This document shows positions 1-7,679 of a DNA stretch of 64,000 bases, one piece after another. The notes beneath the pieces were generated by a model that was not told the origin of the DNA, did no database searches, and saw only the letters and a list, made by a program, of their open reading frames with translations. Each line of letters begins with the position of its first letter. Position 1 is the stretch's first letter. The stretch comes from Bacillota bacterium. Its GTDB lineage: Bacteria > Bacillota > Clostridia > Lachnospirales > Lachnospiraceae. Both the position numbers and the translations under genes were made by a program. The stretch lies in the NCBI GenBank assembly GCA_023410575.1, contig JAEYPP010000019.1, positions 1 through 64,000 of the forward strand, in the 5' to 3' direction.

Positions 1-126
1 GGAAAAGGAAACATGTGGTCCTTTTTCAAACATAATAATATGATCTTCTTCGCTGTTTCTTCTTAATTTGGTTGCAGTAGAAGCTCCACCTGCAACTCCT
101 CCAATAATAACAATTTTACGGCTCAT
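1..126 (-). CDS. FAD-dependent pyridine nucleotide-disulfide oxidoreductase, N-terminal part (CoA-disulfide reductase-like)
   Basis: Only the first 42 codons lie in the window; the gene runs off the left edge. The start is the ATG complementary to 124-126, with an AGGAGGA ribosome site at 130-136. The residues visible at 5-19 form a dinucleotide-binding Rossmann start (IVIIGGVAGGASTAT), followed by KLRR and then FEKGPHVSFS. This is the usual opening of the CoA-disulfide reductase / NADH oxidase branch, in which FAD binds here and the redox cysteine follows just after the visible end. The ferredoxin and NapH-like genes directly upstream on the same strand suggest a thiol or persulfide redox operon. 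The exact substrate cannot be read from this fragment. Confidence 0.75.
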   Translation of the reverse strand, partial: MSRKIVIIGGVAGGASTATKLRRNSEEDHIIMFEKGPHVSFS

Positions 127-170
127 AAACTCCTCCTTTTAGTCCTTTATTTTTTTTATGTTACTCACAA

Positions 171-785
171 TTACTTCTTCAATGAACTAGATGAAACCTT
201 ATGTTTAATCTTACAAATTCCCTGAGTCATAGTCCCCATTGGACAATATACACACCATGACTTTGGTTTAAATAAAATCATTGTAATGATACCCAAAACT
301 GTCGACGTTAACATAACACTATAGAACCCAAAAGCAAATTGTGCAACCCATGGTGCAAACACTGTACCGTGATATGCAAAGTTCCATGGAAGTTTAAATG
401 TCCACAATAATTTTATCACTTGTCTCAAGCTATTTGTTCCCTGAAATACAAAGACCGTTGTAGCTATCATATTTACAAACATCAACAAGAAGAAAGCTAA
501 AAAACTATATCGAAACCAAGATTTACGTAAAAAAGATGGTATCGTTTTATTTCTCGAAAGCTTCAGCTTTGTTCCAAGTAACGAAAATAACTGTCCTCGG
601 CCACAATACCGATTACAATATGTCTTATTTCCTGTCTTAATTGACATAATCAATGGAACAGAAAAACAGATTAGACCTAACCACGCAAACATAATATTAA
701 AAAATCCTAGGATTAAATATAAAACAGATGTAATCCATAAATAATCATACCACTTTTTCTTTCCCTTTTTTATACTATTTTTCAT
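171..785 (-). CDS. NapH/NosR-like polytopic membrane protein with 4Fe-4S cysteine motifs
   Basis: 204 residues. Hydrophobic segments lie at about 14-50, 93-115 and 150-172, so it is an integral membrane protein. Two cysteine clusters are present: C57-x3-C61 (CNRYCGRGQLF) and C178-x2-C181 with C191 (CVYCPMGTMTQGIC). Clusters of this kind occur in NapH/NosR/RdxA-type membrane ferredoxins that pass electrons between quinones or flavoproteins and soluble ferredoxin. The protein is shorter than NapH and lacks a full tandem ferredoxin domain. A GAGGTG ribosome site precedes the ATG at 785. It lies 19 bases after the ferredoxin gene and 44 bases before the flavoprotein gene, all on the minus strand, so the three probably form one redox operon. 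The partner and substrate are unknown. Confidence 0.7.
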   Translation of the reverse strand: MKNSIKKGKKKWYDYLWITSVLYLILGFFNIMFAWLGLICFSVPLIMSIKTGNKTYCNRYCGRGQLFSLLGTKLKLSRNKTIPSFLRKSWFRYSFLAFFLLMFVNMIATTVFVFQGTNSLRQVIKLLWTFKLPWNFAYHGTVFAPWVAQFAFGFYSVMLTSTVLGIITMILFKPKSWCVYCPMGTMTQGICKIKHKVSSSSLKK

Positions 786-804
786 ATTTCACCTCAAATT
801 TAAC

Positions 805-1008
805 TTAATTAATTGTTTCATCATATTCTTTCATATCAATAACAGATGCTGGGCAAGCCTTAGCGCATAAAGAACAACCTACGCACTTATTCGGATTTAC
901 CTCAGCAAACATACCACTGATAATTGTTATTGCATCACGCGGGCATACTTTAACGCATGTACCACAGGCAACACATTCTCTCTGAAATACGTTAGCATAT
1001 CGTTTCAT
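805..1008 (-). CDS. 2[4Fe-4S] ferredoxin
   Basis: 67 residues, with two classical cluster motifs: C12-C15-C18-C22P and C42-C45-C48-C52P. It carries two low-potential 4Fe-4S clusters and acts as a cytoplasmic electron carrier. Length and spacing are standard for clostridial ferredoxins, though the C-terminal tail (KEYDETIN) is slightly extended. It is the first gene of the minus-strand group ferredoxin, NapH-like membrane protein, flavin disulfide reductase, and so probably delivers electrons to or from the membrane protein. The ATG at 1008 follows an AAAGGAG ribosome site. Confidence 0.9.
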   Translation of the reverse strand: MKRYANVFQRECVACGTCVKVCPRDAITIISGMFAEVNPNKCVGCSLCAKACPASVIDMKEYDETIN

Positions 1009-1141
1009 TAAAAATCTCCTTTACTTTACTTTTTTGTATCATACCAATTAATTCAGCTAGTTTCTGTGACTTTATCACATTATTTTTCTACCATATAAAG
1101 CATCTTTATCTGAGAAAAAAATGTCTTGCTTGCAAAACACT

Positions 1142-1255
1142 CGCGCCAAGCGCGGTTGCGTAAGCGACACCTTCCTAACGCGCTTGTGTGCATAATTGCG
1201 TCCTTTCTTTTGGACGCTTTTTTATGTAATAGGAAGTTCTGAGAACTTTCCTATT
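1142..1255. repeat. Intergenic repeat type C, copy 1, with adjoining GC-rich patch
   Basis: The 1009-1444 gap holds no gene but several structured pieces. A GC-rich patch begins with the palindrome CGCGC-CAA-GCGCG at 1142-1154. It is followed by a terminator-like hairpin GCGTCC(1198-1203)/GGACGC(1212-1217) with six Ts, and then by a second hairpin at 1228-1255 with core AGGAAGTTC..GAACTTTCC. The same pair of hairpins recurs at 62719-62782, and related second hairpins occur at 9593-9641 and 18512-18551. The GC content contrasts with the AT-rich surroundings. Confidence 0.6.
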
Positions 1256-1264
1256 CAACAAAAA

Positions 1265-1298
1265 AAGTGTGCTTCGCACACTCTCACGAGCAATACTT
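1265..1298. repeat. Intergenic repeat type B, copy 1
   Basis: A small hairpin AAGTGTGC-TTC-GCACACTC is followed by TCACGAGCAATACTT. A near-identical copy lies at 18418-18458, and a degenerate one at 37885-37905. It directly follows the type C element, as if the two belong to one composite intergenic unit. Confidence 0.55.
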
Positions 1299-1317
1299 GA
1301 CTCAGAAACTAAAAATT

Positions 1318-1404
1318 ACAGCCAGAACATAAATCAACCTACCCCCAAAAATTAGACTTACAAATCTAACTATTGGGAAGCCGGTTCATTTATGTTCTGG
1401 CTGT
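1318..1404. terminator. Long nested hairpin downstream of the GH43 gene
   Basis: A perfect 17-bp stem pairs 1318-1334 with 1388-1404. The 53-nt loop holds inner pairings CCCAA/TTGGG and TTAGA/TCTAA. On the minus strand the stem is followed by a T-rich stretch, so it can end transcription of the GH43 gene. Its size and nested structure go beyond a plain terminator. Confidence 0.6.
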
Positions 1405-1444
1405 CTCTAAAAATTTAAAGATGTGTTTGCTCAAAAGATGACTT

Positions 1445-2968
1445 TTATACTTTCTCTTTGTATGTAAAATTAGTGAATTTTGCACTTGATGTGCATCTAC
1501 TACCATTGCCCATACTATAAAGTGCAATATAATTACCGGTAAATGAGCCTCCAACTTCTGTTGTCAAATATACAGTTTCTCCTTGACCAAGAAATCTCCT
1601 CTCTGAATCTTGAAGTCGGTAATAAAAAATATAATTGTCTAAATTAGACTCTAATTCAAGTATAATCTTGTCTTCATTTACAGCGATGGTTTGTTCGATT
1701 CGATATAAAGATCCAATTTGTCTGCGAAAGATTAGTTTCTTTTCCCCATCTTCCCAAATTACTGCTGCTTCATAGTGATGCTTATGATTCATAAAGATTG
1801 TAAGCCCAGCTTCTTCCTTCTCCTTTGGTTCAAACATCAATTCGACTGTAGTCACTGTATTATGTTCCGACTGTCGTCTCCCCATCCATGCGTAAGAAGC
1901 CATATCAGAAAGAGAATGTTCATTACCTAGCAATTCTAACACTCCGTCTCCAGTTTTCCAAAATTTCTCCTCTGGTGTATATAGCGTATTCCATGAAAAA
2001 TCTAGATTTTGTGACGTAAACTCACAAAAATAGGTCTTACTCTTTTGTTCAGGAACATACTCTGCTGGAAGTAAGTCAGTCTCAAATTCTTGATCTAGCG
2101 TTCCATGGTTACCGAATATTGGCCATTCCTCCTCCCAGCTAACAGGCACAAGCATCGTCTCACGACCAAGATTATGTTTTGGAGGATAAGAAAAGGTTCT
2201 TGTTCCAAGACAGACAGCCCACCAGTTTCCATTAGCATCCTCCACTAAGTCAGCATGTCCAACTGACTCGATTGGTCTTAAAAGACTACGATTTGTTAAT
2301 ACCGGATTATACGGACATGCCTCATATGGCCCTTCAATCTTTCTACTCCTTGCCATTGTAATCATATGACTTCGTTCCGTACCACCTTCAGAAATTAATA
2401 GATAATACCATCCATTCTTTTTATAAATATGAGGACCCTCTGGATAACTTCCTCCTGTTCCTGTCCAAATAACGATACGATCACCTATGATTTTCTGCTG
2501 TTCTAGACTCATCGCGCAAATATATATTTGATGTTCTGAAGTACCAATATAATATTCTTTGCCGTCCTCATCAAAAAAGAAAGAAGGATCAATACCTAAA
2601 GTTCCAAGAAAAATAGGATCTGACCACTCTCCTGCTGGATCATTCGTCCATACGTAAAAGTTCCCTTTGTCTTTTGTTTCATCTGTAACATTCGTCACAA
2701 CCATATAGAAAACATTGTCCTTGCATCGAATGGTAGGTGCAAAAATACCAGATGCGCTCTGTCTTAAGGTTGGACTTAGTTGTAGTTGCTTTTCTCTACT
2801 AATACAGTGGCTGATTTGCTCCCATTGCACAAGATTCTTGCTACGAAATACTGGTACAGCTGGAAAATATTCAAACGTACTATTTACCAGATAAAACCAC
2901 TCTCCATTTCTACAAATACTTGGATCCGGATAACATCCCCGAACAACAGGATTCTGATACTTGACCAT
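1445..2968 (-). CDS. Glycoside hydrolase family 43 enzyme (beta-xylosidase / alpha-L-arabinofuranosidase type)
   Basis: 507 residues, the usual length of two-domain GH43 exo-enzymes. The N-terminal five-bladed propeller (about 5-300) carries the expected catalytic triad: general base D15 in YPDPS, pKa-modulating D127 in GIDPSFFFD, and general acid E177 in YPEGPH. The C-terminal part (about 320-507) is the beta-sandwich that closes the active site in xylosidases of this type. There is no signal peptide, so it acts in the cytoplasm on imported xylo- or arabino-oligosaccharides by inversion. The start is the ATG at 2968. It stands alone on the minus strand, with a structured terminator after it. 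Xylosidase versus arabinofuranosidase specificity cannot be decided from sequence alone. Confidence 0.88.
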   Translation of the reverse strand: MVKYQNPVVRGCYPDPSICRNGEWFYLVNSTFEYFPAVPVFRSKNLVQWEQISHCISREKQLQLSPTLRQSASGIFAPTIRCKDNVFYMVVTNVTDETKDKGNFYVWTNDPAGEWSDPIFLGTLGIDPSFFFDEDGKEYYIGTSEHQIYICAMSLEQQKIIGDRIVIWTGTGGSYPEGPHIYKKNGWYYLLISEGGTERSHMITMARSRKIEGPYEACPYNPVLTNRSLLRPIESVGHADLVEDANGNWWAVCLGTRTFSYPPKHNLGRETMLVPVSWEEEWPIFGNHGTLDQEFETDLLPAEYVPEQKSKTYFCEFTSQNLDFSWNTLYTPEEKFWKTGDGVLELLGNEHSLSDMASYAWMGRRQSEHNTVTTVELMFEPKEKEEAGLTIFMNHKHHYEAAVIWEDGEKKLIFRRQIGSLYRIEQTIAVNEDKIILELESNLDNYIFYYRLQDSERRFLGQGETVYLTTEVGGSFTGNYIALYSMGNGSRCTSSAKFTNFTYKEKV

Positions 2969-3156
2969 TATGCTTGTCTCCTTTATAATAATATTTTTTT
3001 AAGTATACTCTATATCAGTATTGAATAAAATGGAATATTTGGTCCTTATTTAAAAATTCTTGTCTATTAAATATTTACAATAGAAAAATGGTATGCAATC
3101 AAACACTCTACCAAGTGGTAAATTCGATAGGATTTCCTGTCACATAGAAATTGTTT

Positions 3157-3171
3157 TGTAACTTAGTTACA
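3157..3171 (+). promoter_or_regulatory. Candidate operator: 15-bp palindrome upstream of the rhodanese gene
   Basis: TGTAAC-TTA-GTTACA is a perfect inverted repeat 122 bases before the rhodanese start. The half-site resembles Crp/Fnr-family targets. The 2969-3293 gap contains no gene and must hold the promoters of the divergent GH43 and rhodanese genes. A second short palindrome, TACCA-AG-TGGTA, lies at 3109-3120. Function is inferred only from symmetry and position. Confidence 0.3.
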
Positions 3172-3293
3172 GAAATCATATCATAATATTGATATACTTA
3201 CGATAAGAAAAAGCACTTATGTTCTTCAAACACGACTATAAATGTAAAAACAACACAATAATTAAATAACATTACAAATAGGAGGACTTACCT

Positions 3294-3689
3294 ATGAAGC
3301 AAAAATCTTTACTATACTTAATTATGACCGCTCTGCTTTCCTTAACTGGATGTAGTTCTAGTAATCAAGCGAAATCATCAGACTATAAGAAATTAACAGC
3401 AAAGGAAGCACAGGATATTATTTCAGAGGAAAGTGATATAACTATTCTAGATGTTAGAACGGAATCAGAATATCTCTCAGGTCATATTGCAAATTCTATC
3501 TTGCTACCTTATGACCTGATATCAGAACAAGCAGAATCTGTACTTCCCGATAAAGATCAAAAAATACTCATCTATTGTCGAAGCGGACGTCGAAGTGAGA
3601 TTGCAGCCAAAGAACTAATCTCACTAGGTTATACCGATGTTAATGACTTTGGTGGTATTATTGACTGGCCTTATGAAGTCGTAAAATAG
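3294..3689 (+). CDS. Rhodanese-domain lipoprotein
   Basis: 131 residues. The N-terminus is a lipoprotein signal (hydrophobic core 6-18, lipobox LTGC with C20), so the protein is anchored outside the membrane. One rhodanese domain follows (about 33-130), with the conserved LDVRTESEYLSGHI start and the active-site loop YCRSGRRS, in which C95 would carry the persulfide. Single-domain extracellular rhodaneses are thought to handle sulfane sulfur, but the acceptor is not evident. A GGAGG site at 3281-3285 fixes the ATG at 3294. It is the only plus-strand gene in the first 26 kb. The flavin disulfide reductase and ferredoxin genes 2-3 kb away belong to the same chemistry, although they are not co-transcribed. 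Confidence 0.85.
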   Translation: MKQKSLLYLIMTALLSLTGCSSSNQAKSSDYKKLTAKEAQDIISEESDITILDVRTESEYLSGHIANSILLPYDLISEQAESVLPDKDQKILIYCRSGRRSEIAAKELISLGYTDVNDFGGIIDWPYEVVK

Positions 3690-3690
3690 A

Positions 3691-3750
3691 AGTGCCTTAC
3701 AAGTCCCACATGCCCTTTGTGGGCTTGTTTCCATCGCGCGCCGTAGAAAA
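3691..3750. repeat. Intergenic repeat type A, copy 1 (core without long stem)
   Basis: The core GTGCCTTACAAGTCCCACA ... TTTGTGGGCTTG is followed by a GC-rich CGCGCGCC patch. The core forms its own hairpin CAAGTCCCACA/TGTGGGCTTG. It begins right after the rhodanese stop codon. Unlike copies 2 and 3, no long flanking inverted repeat was found around it. Confidence 0.6.
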
Positions 3751-3765
3751 CTACTACACCTCCCC

Positions 3766-3934
3766 TCATTGTTTGTGATCATAAAACTTGCCAAAAAGAA
3801 GGAGTCGGATGGATATGTTTTCGGAGTGCCTTACAAGTCCCACATGTCCTTTGTGGGCTTGTGAGCATAAGCGCGCCGAAGAAAACATACCATCCGACTC
3901 CTTCTTTATTCATTCTCTAAATCACAAACAATGA
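3766..3934. repeat. Intergenic repeat type A, copy 2, inside a long nested inverted repeat
   Basis: The conserved core (about 3823-3880) sits at the tip of a 27-bp stem with one bulge (3795-3822 with 3881-3907). That stem is enclosed by a second 14-bp stem (3766-3779 with 3921-3934). The stems bear no resemblance to those around copy 3 at 31824-31985, although the core is nearly the same. It lies between the converging rhodanese and leuS genes and could terminate both. Confidence 0.7.
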
Positions 3935-3944
3935 TCATAATAAT

Positions 3945-6365
3945 CTATTTTGCTACAATGTTTACGATTTTTCCTTTCACGTAGATTTCCTTTACAATAC
4001 TTAATCCTTCAAGTGCCTTCATAACCGTTGGAACTTCTTTTGCTTTCGCAATTGCCGTTGCATTGTCCTCATTCACAGCAATTTCAACTGTTCCCTTTAC
4101 TTTTCCATTAATCTGAACACCGATTGTTACTGTATCCTCTTTGATTGCTGCCTCATCATAAACTGGCCAACTTTCAAATGCAATGCTATCGTCATGTCCA
4201 AGCAGGCTCCACATCTCTTCACCTACGTGAGGACAAATACAAGAGAGCATCTTGATAAATCCTTCTGCATAAACTTTTGGACACTTACCTGCTTTGTAAG
4301 CTGCATTCACAAAGATCATCATTTGGCTAATTGCAGTATTGAATGCCAATTGCTCAAAATCACTTGTAACCTTTTTTACCGTCTGGTGATATACTTTTGT
4401 TAACGTTTCATCATTTTCTTTAGTAATATTTTCTGGATTCATAAAGAAGTTCCATACACGGTTGATGAATTTTCTCGCGCCTTCTACACCTTGATCACTC
4501 CAAGGTTTGGATACTTCTAATGGTCCCATGAACATTTCATATAATCTTAAGGTATCTGCACCATAATCTCTTACAACATCACTTGGGTTAACTACAAATT
4601 CAGGATAACGTTTACCCATCTTAATTCCATTAGAACCAAGAATCATACCTTGATGAACTAATTTCTGAAATGGCTCTTTTACTGGAGATAACCCCTTATC
4701 ATAAAGATAACGATTCCATATTCTCGAATAAATTAAGTGTCCAACTGCATGCTCTGGTCCACCAATATATAAATCAACTGGTAACCAGTGTTTTAGTAAT
4801 TCTTGATTCGCAAATTCATCATTATTATCAGGATCAATATATCTCATATAATACCAGCTGGAACCTGCACTGCCTGGCATTGTAGAAGTCTCACGTTTCC
4901 CCTTAATACCATTATGGTCATATTGCTTCCACTCGGTTGCATTCTCTAACGGTGCCTGTCCATTCTTACCTTTATAATCTTCAAGTACTGGTAAAACAAG
5001 TGGTAATTCACTATCAGCTAATACATGGATTTCACCATCTTCTGTATATACAACAGGAACTGGCTCACCCCAATATCTTTGACGTGCGAAAATCCATTCA
5101 CGGAAACGATAGTTAACCGTTTTACGTGCTACGCCAAGTTTTGCTAACTTATCTGTAATTGCTTCTTTTGCTTCTTCCACCGTAAGTCCTGTGAACTCCT
5201 CAGAATTAAGTAGTTTACAGCCCTTACCAAGATAGTCTTGTTTTTCAAATGCTTGTTCACTAACATCTGCTCCATCGATAACTTGAATCATTGGAATGTT
5301 ATGAGTTTTCGCATATTCAAAATCTCTTTGATCATGAGAGGGAACAGCCATAACAGCACCAGTACCATAACTTGCCAACACAAAATCTCCGATAAATAAA
5401 GGCACTTCTCTACCATTTACTGGGTTGATTGCATAAAGCCCCTTTAATATACAACCTGATTTTGTTTTGTTCAACTGTGTACGATCCATATCATTTTTTG
5501 TCAATGTTTCATCAATATAAGCCTGTACTTCTTCTGGGTTTTCAACTCTTGGCATTAATTCTTTTACAAGATCACTCTCTGGTGCAAGAACCATGAATGT
5601 AATACCATAAATTGTTTCTATACAAGTCGTATAAATTGAAAATTGACCGCCACCTACGATGTTAAAGTCGACCTCAACACCTTCTGATTTTCCAATCCAA
5701 TGTCTTTGGATATCTTTTGTGGATTCTGGCCAGTCTATTTCATCTAAGCCTTCTAACAGTTTTTCTGCAAAAGCTGGCTGATTAATTACCCACTGTTTCA
5801 TATTCTTACGTACTACTGGATATCCACCACGCTCTGATTTACCATCAATTACTTCGTCATTTGATAAAACAGTACCAAGCTCTTCGCACCAATTTACTGG
5901 CATATCTACATATTTTGCATATCCATCAAGATACAATTGTTGAAAAATCCATTGTGTCCATTTGTAGAACTCTGGATCACTTGTTGCAATCATTTTCGAC
6001 CAATCATAGTCAAACCCTAGCTCTTTTAGCTGTTTGGAAAAGGATTTGATATTTTCCTGAGTAAATCCATTTGGATGATTTCCTGTGCTAACCGCATATT
6101 GTTCAGCTGGTAAACCAAAAGAATCATAACCCATTGGATGCAATACATTATACCCTTGCATACGTTTCATACGGGAAACGATATCAGTTGCTGTATAACC
6201 TTCTGGATGTCCTGCATGAAGACCTACCCCTGATGGGTATGGGAACATGTCAAGTACATAGTATTTAGGTTTGGAAAAGTCCCAAACATCTGTTTTAAAT
6301 GTCTTGTGTTCTTCCCAGTATTTTTGCCACTTTTTTTCAATACTTGCTGGATTGTATAGTTTCAT
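3945..6365 (-). CDS. leuS: Leucyl-tRNA synthetase
   Basis: 806 residues, the normal bacterial length. A class I synthetase that joins leucine to tRNA-Leu in the cytoplasm. The HIGH-type motif is HAGH at 50-53 within YPSGVGLHAGHPEGY. The editing domain (about 220-420) includes the TGAVMAVPSHDQRD segment. The KMSKS equivalent reads KMGKR, followed by the typical VVNPSDVVRDYGADTLRLYE stretch. That variant is common in clostridial LeuRS and is not a defect. The C-terminal anticodon-binding and tail domains are complete. The ATG at 6365 has a GAAGAAGT ribosome site. It is preceded by a leucine T-box leader (6455-6701), so expression should rise when uncharged tRNA-Leu accumulates. Confidence 0.97.
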   Translation of the reverse strand: MKLYNPASIEKKWQKYWEEHKTFKTDVWDFSKPKYYVLDMFPYPSGVGLHAGHPEGYTATDIVSRMKRMQGYNVLHPMGYDSFGLPAEQYAVSTGNHPNGFTQENIKSFSKQLKELGFDYDWSKMIATSDPEFYKWTQWIFQQLYLDGYAKYVDMPVNWCEELGTVLSNDEVIDGKSERGGYPVVRKNMKQWVINQPAFAEKLLEGLDEIDWPESTKDIQRHWIGKSEGVEVDFNIVGGGQFSIYTTCIETIYGITFMVLAPESDLVKELMPRVENPEEVQAYIDETLTKNDMDRTQLNKTKSGCILKGLYAINPVNGREVPLFIGDFVLASYGTGAVMAVPSHDQRDFEYAKTHNIPMIQVIDGADVSEQAFEKQDYLGKGCKLLNSEEFTGLTVEEAKEAITDKLAKLGVARKTVNYRFREWIFARQRYWGEPVPVVYTEDGEIHVLADSELPLVLPVLEDYKGKNGQAPLENATEWKQYDHNGIKGKRETSTMPGSAGSSWYYMRYIDPDNNDEFANQELLKHWLPVDLYIGGPEHAVGHLIYSRIWNRYLYDKGLSPVKEPFQKLVHQGMILGSNGIKMGKRYPEFVVNPSDVVRDYGADTLRLYEMFMGPLEVSKPWSDQGVEGARKFINRVWNFFMNPENITKENDETLTKVYHQTVKKVTSDFEQLAFNTAISQMMIFVNAAYKAGKCPKVYAEGFIKMLSCICPHVGEEMWSLLGHDDSIAFESWPVYDEAAIKEDTVTIGVQINGKVKGTVEIAVNEDNATAIAKAKEVPTVMKALEGLSIVKEIYVKGKIVNIVAK

Positions 6366-6454
6366 TACTTCTTCTCCATTCTTCCTTCATATATTTTTTT
6401 AGACTTTTATCGTCTATCTTGTGGTGCAATGTACGCTTTTACATAGCATATAAA

Positions 6455-6701
6455 CAAAAAAAGCCTCCATCTCTGTTACAGAGACGAAAGGACATTAACC
6501 TACCGCGGTACCACTCTAATTCAGGAGACAGCTCCTGCACTTTAATTCTATAACGGGAACTCCCGCCAAAGCCTACTAAAAAATTCAACCTTGGAGTTCA
6601 TAGACGAGTTCAAAGTTTTCCAGGTTATCTTCCACCAATCGATAACTCTCTGTAACTGAAAATAGCTTTTACTACTTCTAATCATCACTTTTATCTTATC
6701 T
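6455..6701 (-). promoter_or_regulatory. T-box leader (leucine-specific) controlling leuS
   Basis: On the minus strand the order is a stem I start (AGAGAGTTATC, 6640-6650), a candidate specifier codon CTC (6606-6608) followed by a purine, and the conserved antiterminator motif AGAGTGGTACCGCGG (6503-6517). A terminator stem CTCTGTAACAGAG (6471-6483), then GGAGGC and seven Ts (6456-6462), completes the leader. CTC codes leucine and matches the downstream gene. A second GAACTC triplet nearby is followed by C and fits less well as specifier. Uncharged tRNA-Leu is expected to stabilise the antiterminator and allow read-through. Confidence 0.92.
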
Positions 6702-6707
6702 GTTACT

Positions 6708-6736
6708 AAACTACCCTTTTTTTGAAAAGTTGTCAA
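6708..6736 (-). promoter_or_regulatory. Promoter of the leuS T-box transcript
   Basis: The -35 box TTGACA (complement of 6731-6736) and -10 box TAGTTT (complement of 6708-6713) are 17 bases apart. Transcription would start near 6701, just before stem I of the T-box. Confidence 0.65.
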
Positions 6737-6880
6737 GTAGTATTCTTTAATTTTATGCTCGAAATACCGATATTTTCTACATTTATTATCTAAAATGATT
6801 CTTTCTACCAAAAGAAAGATTCTGTATTAACAAATACCCAAAAACATAATATAGTACCAATACTTTTTTAAGTCACATTA

Positions 6881-6908
6881 AGCCAAAATAATTATTGATA
6901 TTTTGGCT
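6881..6908 (-). terminator. Hairpin after the AraC-type response regulator gene
   Basis: The 10-bp inverted repeat AGCCAAAATA/TATTTTGGCT with an 8-nt loop begins 34 bases after the stop codon of the regulator at 6942. It lacks a strong T-run, so it may terminate only weakly. Confidence 0.5.
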
Positions 6909-6941
6909 CAATTTACATTTAAGATTAACTTTTCTATAAAT

Positions 6942-7679
6942 TTATCGAGAGGTATGTGAGCTAATGTAATCCGAATAACTAACACCAGTATATTTTTTAA
7001 AGCAACGTCCAAAGTAGTTTGGATCTGGAATTCCGACTGCAATGGCCGTACAAAACATCTTTGTGCTTGCTTTCGCAAGATCAATCGCTTTCTCCATTCG
7101 GCAATTAATCAGGAATTCAACAAAGCTCTTTCCTGTTTCCTGTTTAAATTTACGGCTAAGATAACTCGGATTAAATCCAAAATACTGTGCCACAGAGGTT
7201 AGATTGATGCTTGAATCTGTAAAATTATCGCGTAAATACTGCATTATCTGCTCGATCCCAGATGGTGTAATATCCTCTACAACCTCCTGTGTATTCGATT
7301 TCTTCTTGTCCAGATTGTTCTTAACTCTTGTTAATACCTCAATCACTTCTTGCCGAACAATTGGTTTTAGCATATACTCTACCACTGGCAAACATACACA
7401 CTGACGAGCGTATTCAAAATCATCAAAACCAGTCAGTATAATTATTACTAAGTCAGTATATCGCTTTGTTACAACCTTGGTAAACTCTATCCCATTCATA
7501 AACGGCATGCAAATATCCACAAAAACAATATCTGGTCGCAACTCATCAATGATATTAATAGCTTCAATACCACTCGCTGCCTCACCAACGATTTCCATGC
7601 CAAGCGAGTTCCAATCAATAGATACTTGTAGCAGTCTACGAGCAGACATCTCATCATCAATAATCATAACTCGGTACAT
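6942..7679 (-). CDS. Response regulator with AraC-type DNA-binding domain (YesN family)
   Basis: 245 residues. The receiver domain (1-120) has acidic residues D8 and D9 and the phosphoacceptor D55 in IVFVDICMPFMNG. The C-terminal AraC domain (about 145-242) has two helix-turn-helix units, including LSRKFKQETGKSFVEFL and the signature PNYFGRCFKKYTGVSYSDY. Proteins of this type are usually about 500 residues with a long middle region. This one is short, with the two domains nearly joined. Its start codon overlaps the kinase stop codon, so the pair is translationally coupled. It probably activates the sugar ABC importer genes upstream in the same run (9712-12949). Confidence 0.9.
   Translation of the reverse strand: MYRVMIIDDEMSARRLLQVSIDWNSLGMEIVGEAASGIEAINIIDELRPDIVFVDICMPFMNGIEFTKVVTKRYTDLVIIILTGFDDFEYARQCVCLPVVEYMLKPIVRQEVIEVLTRVKNNLDKKKSNTQEVVEDITPSGIEQIMQYLRDNFTDSSINLTSVAQYFGFNPSYLSRKFKQETGKSFVEFLINCRMEKAIDLAKASTKMFCTAIAVGIPDPNYFGRCFKKYTGVSYSDYISSHTSR

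Noticed and set aside
4600..4640. KMGKR instead of KMSKS in LeuRS as a possible defect
   Set aside because: From family knowledge this variant occurs in many clostridial leucyl-tRNA synthetases. The rest of the enzyme is complete.
6548..6811. Open frame of 87 codons on the minus strand upstream of leuS
   Set aside because: It lies almost wholly within the T-box leader, and its codons follow conserved RNA motifs. It is not a protein gene.
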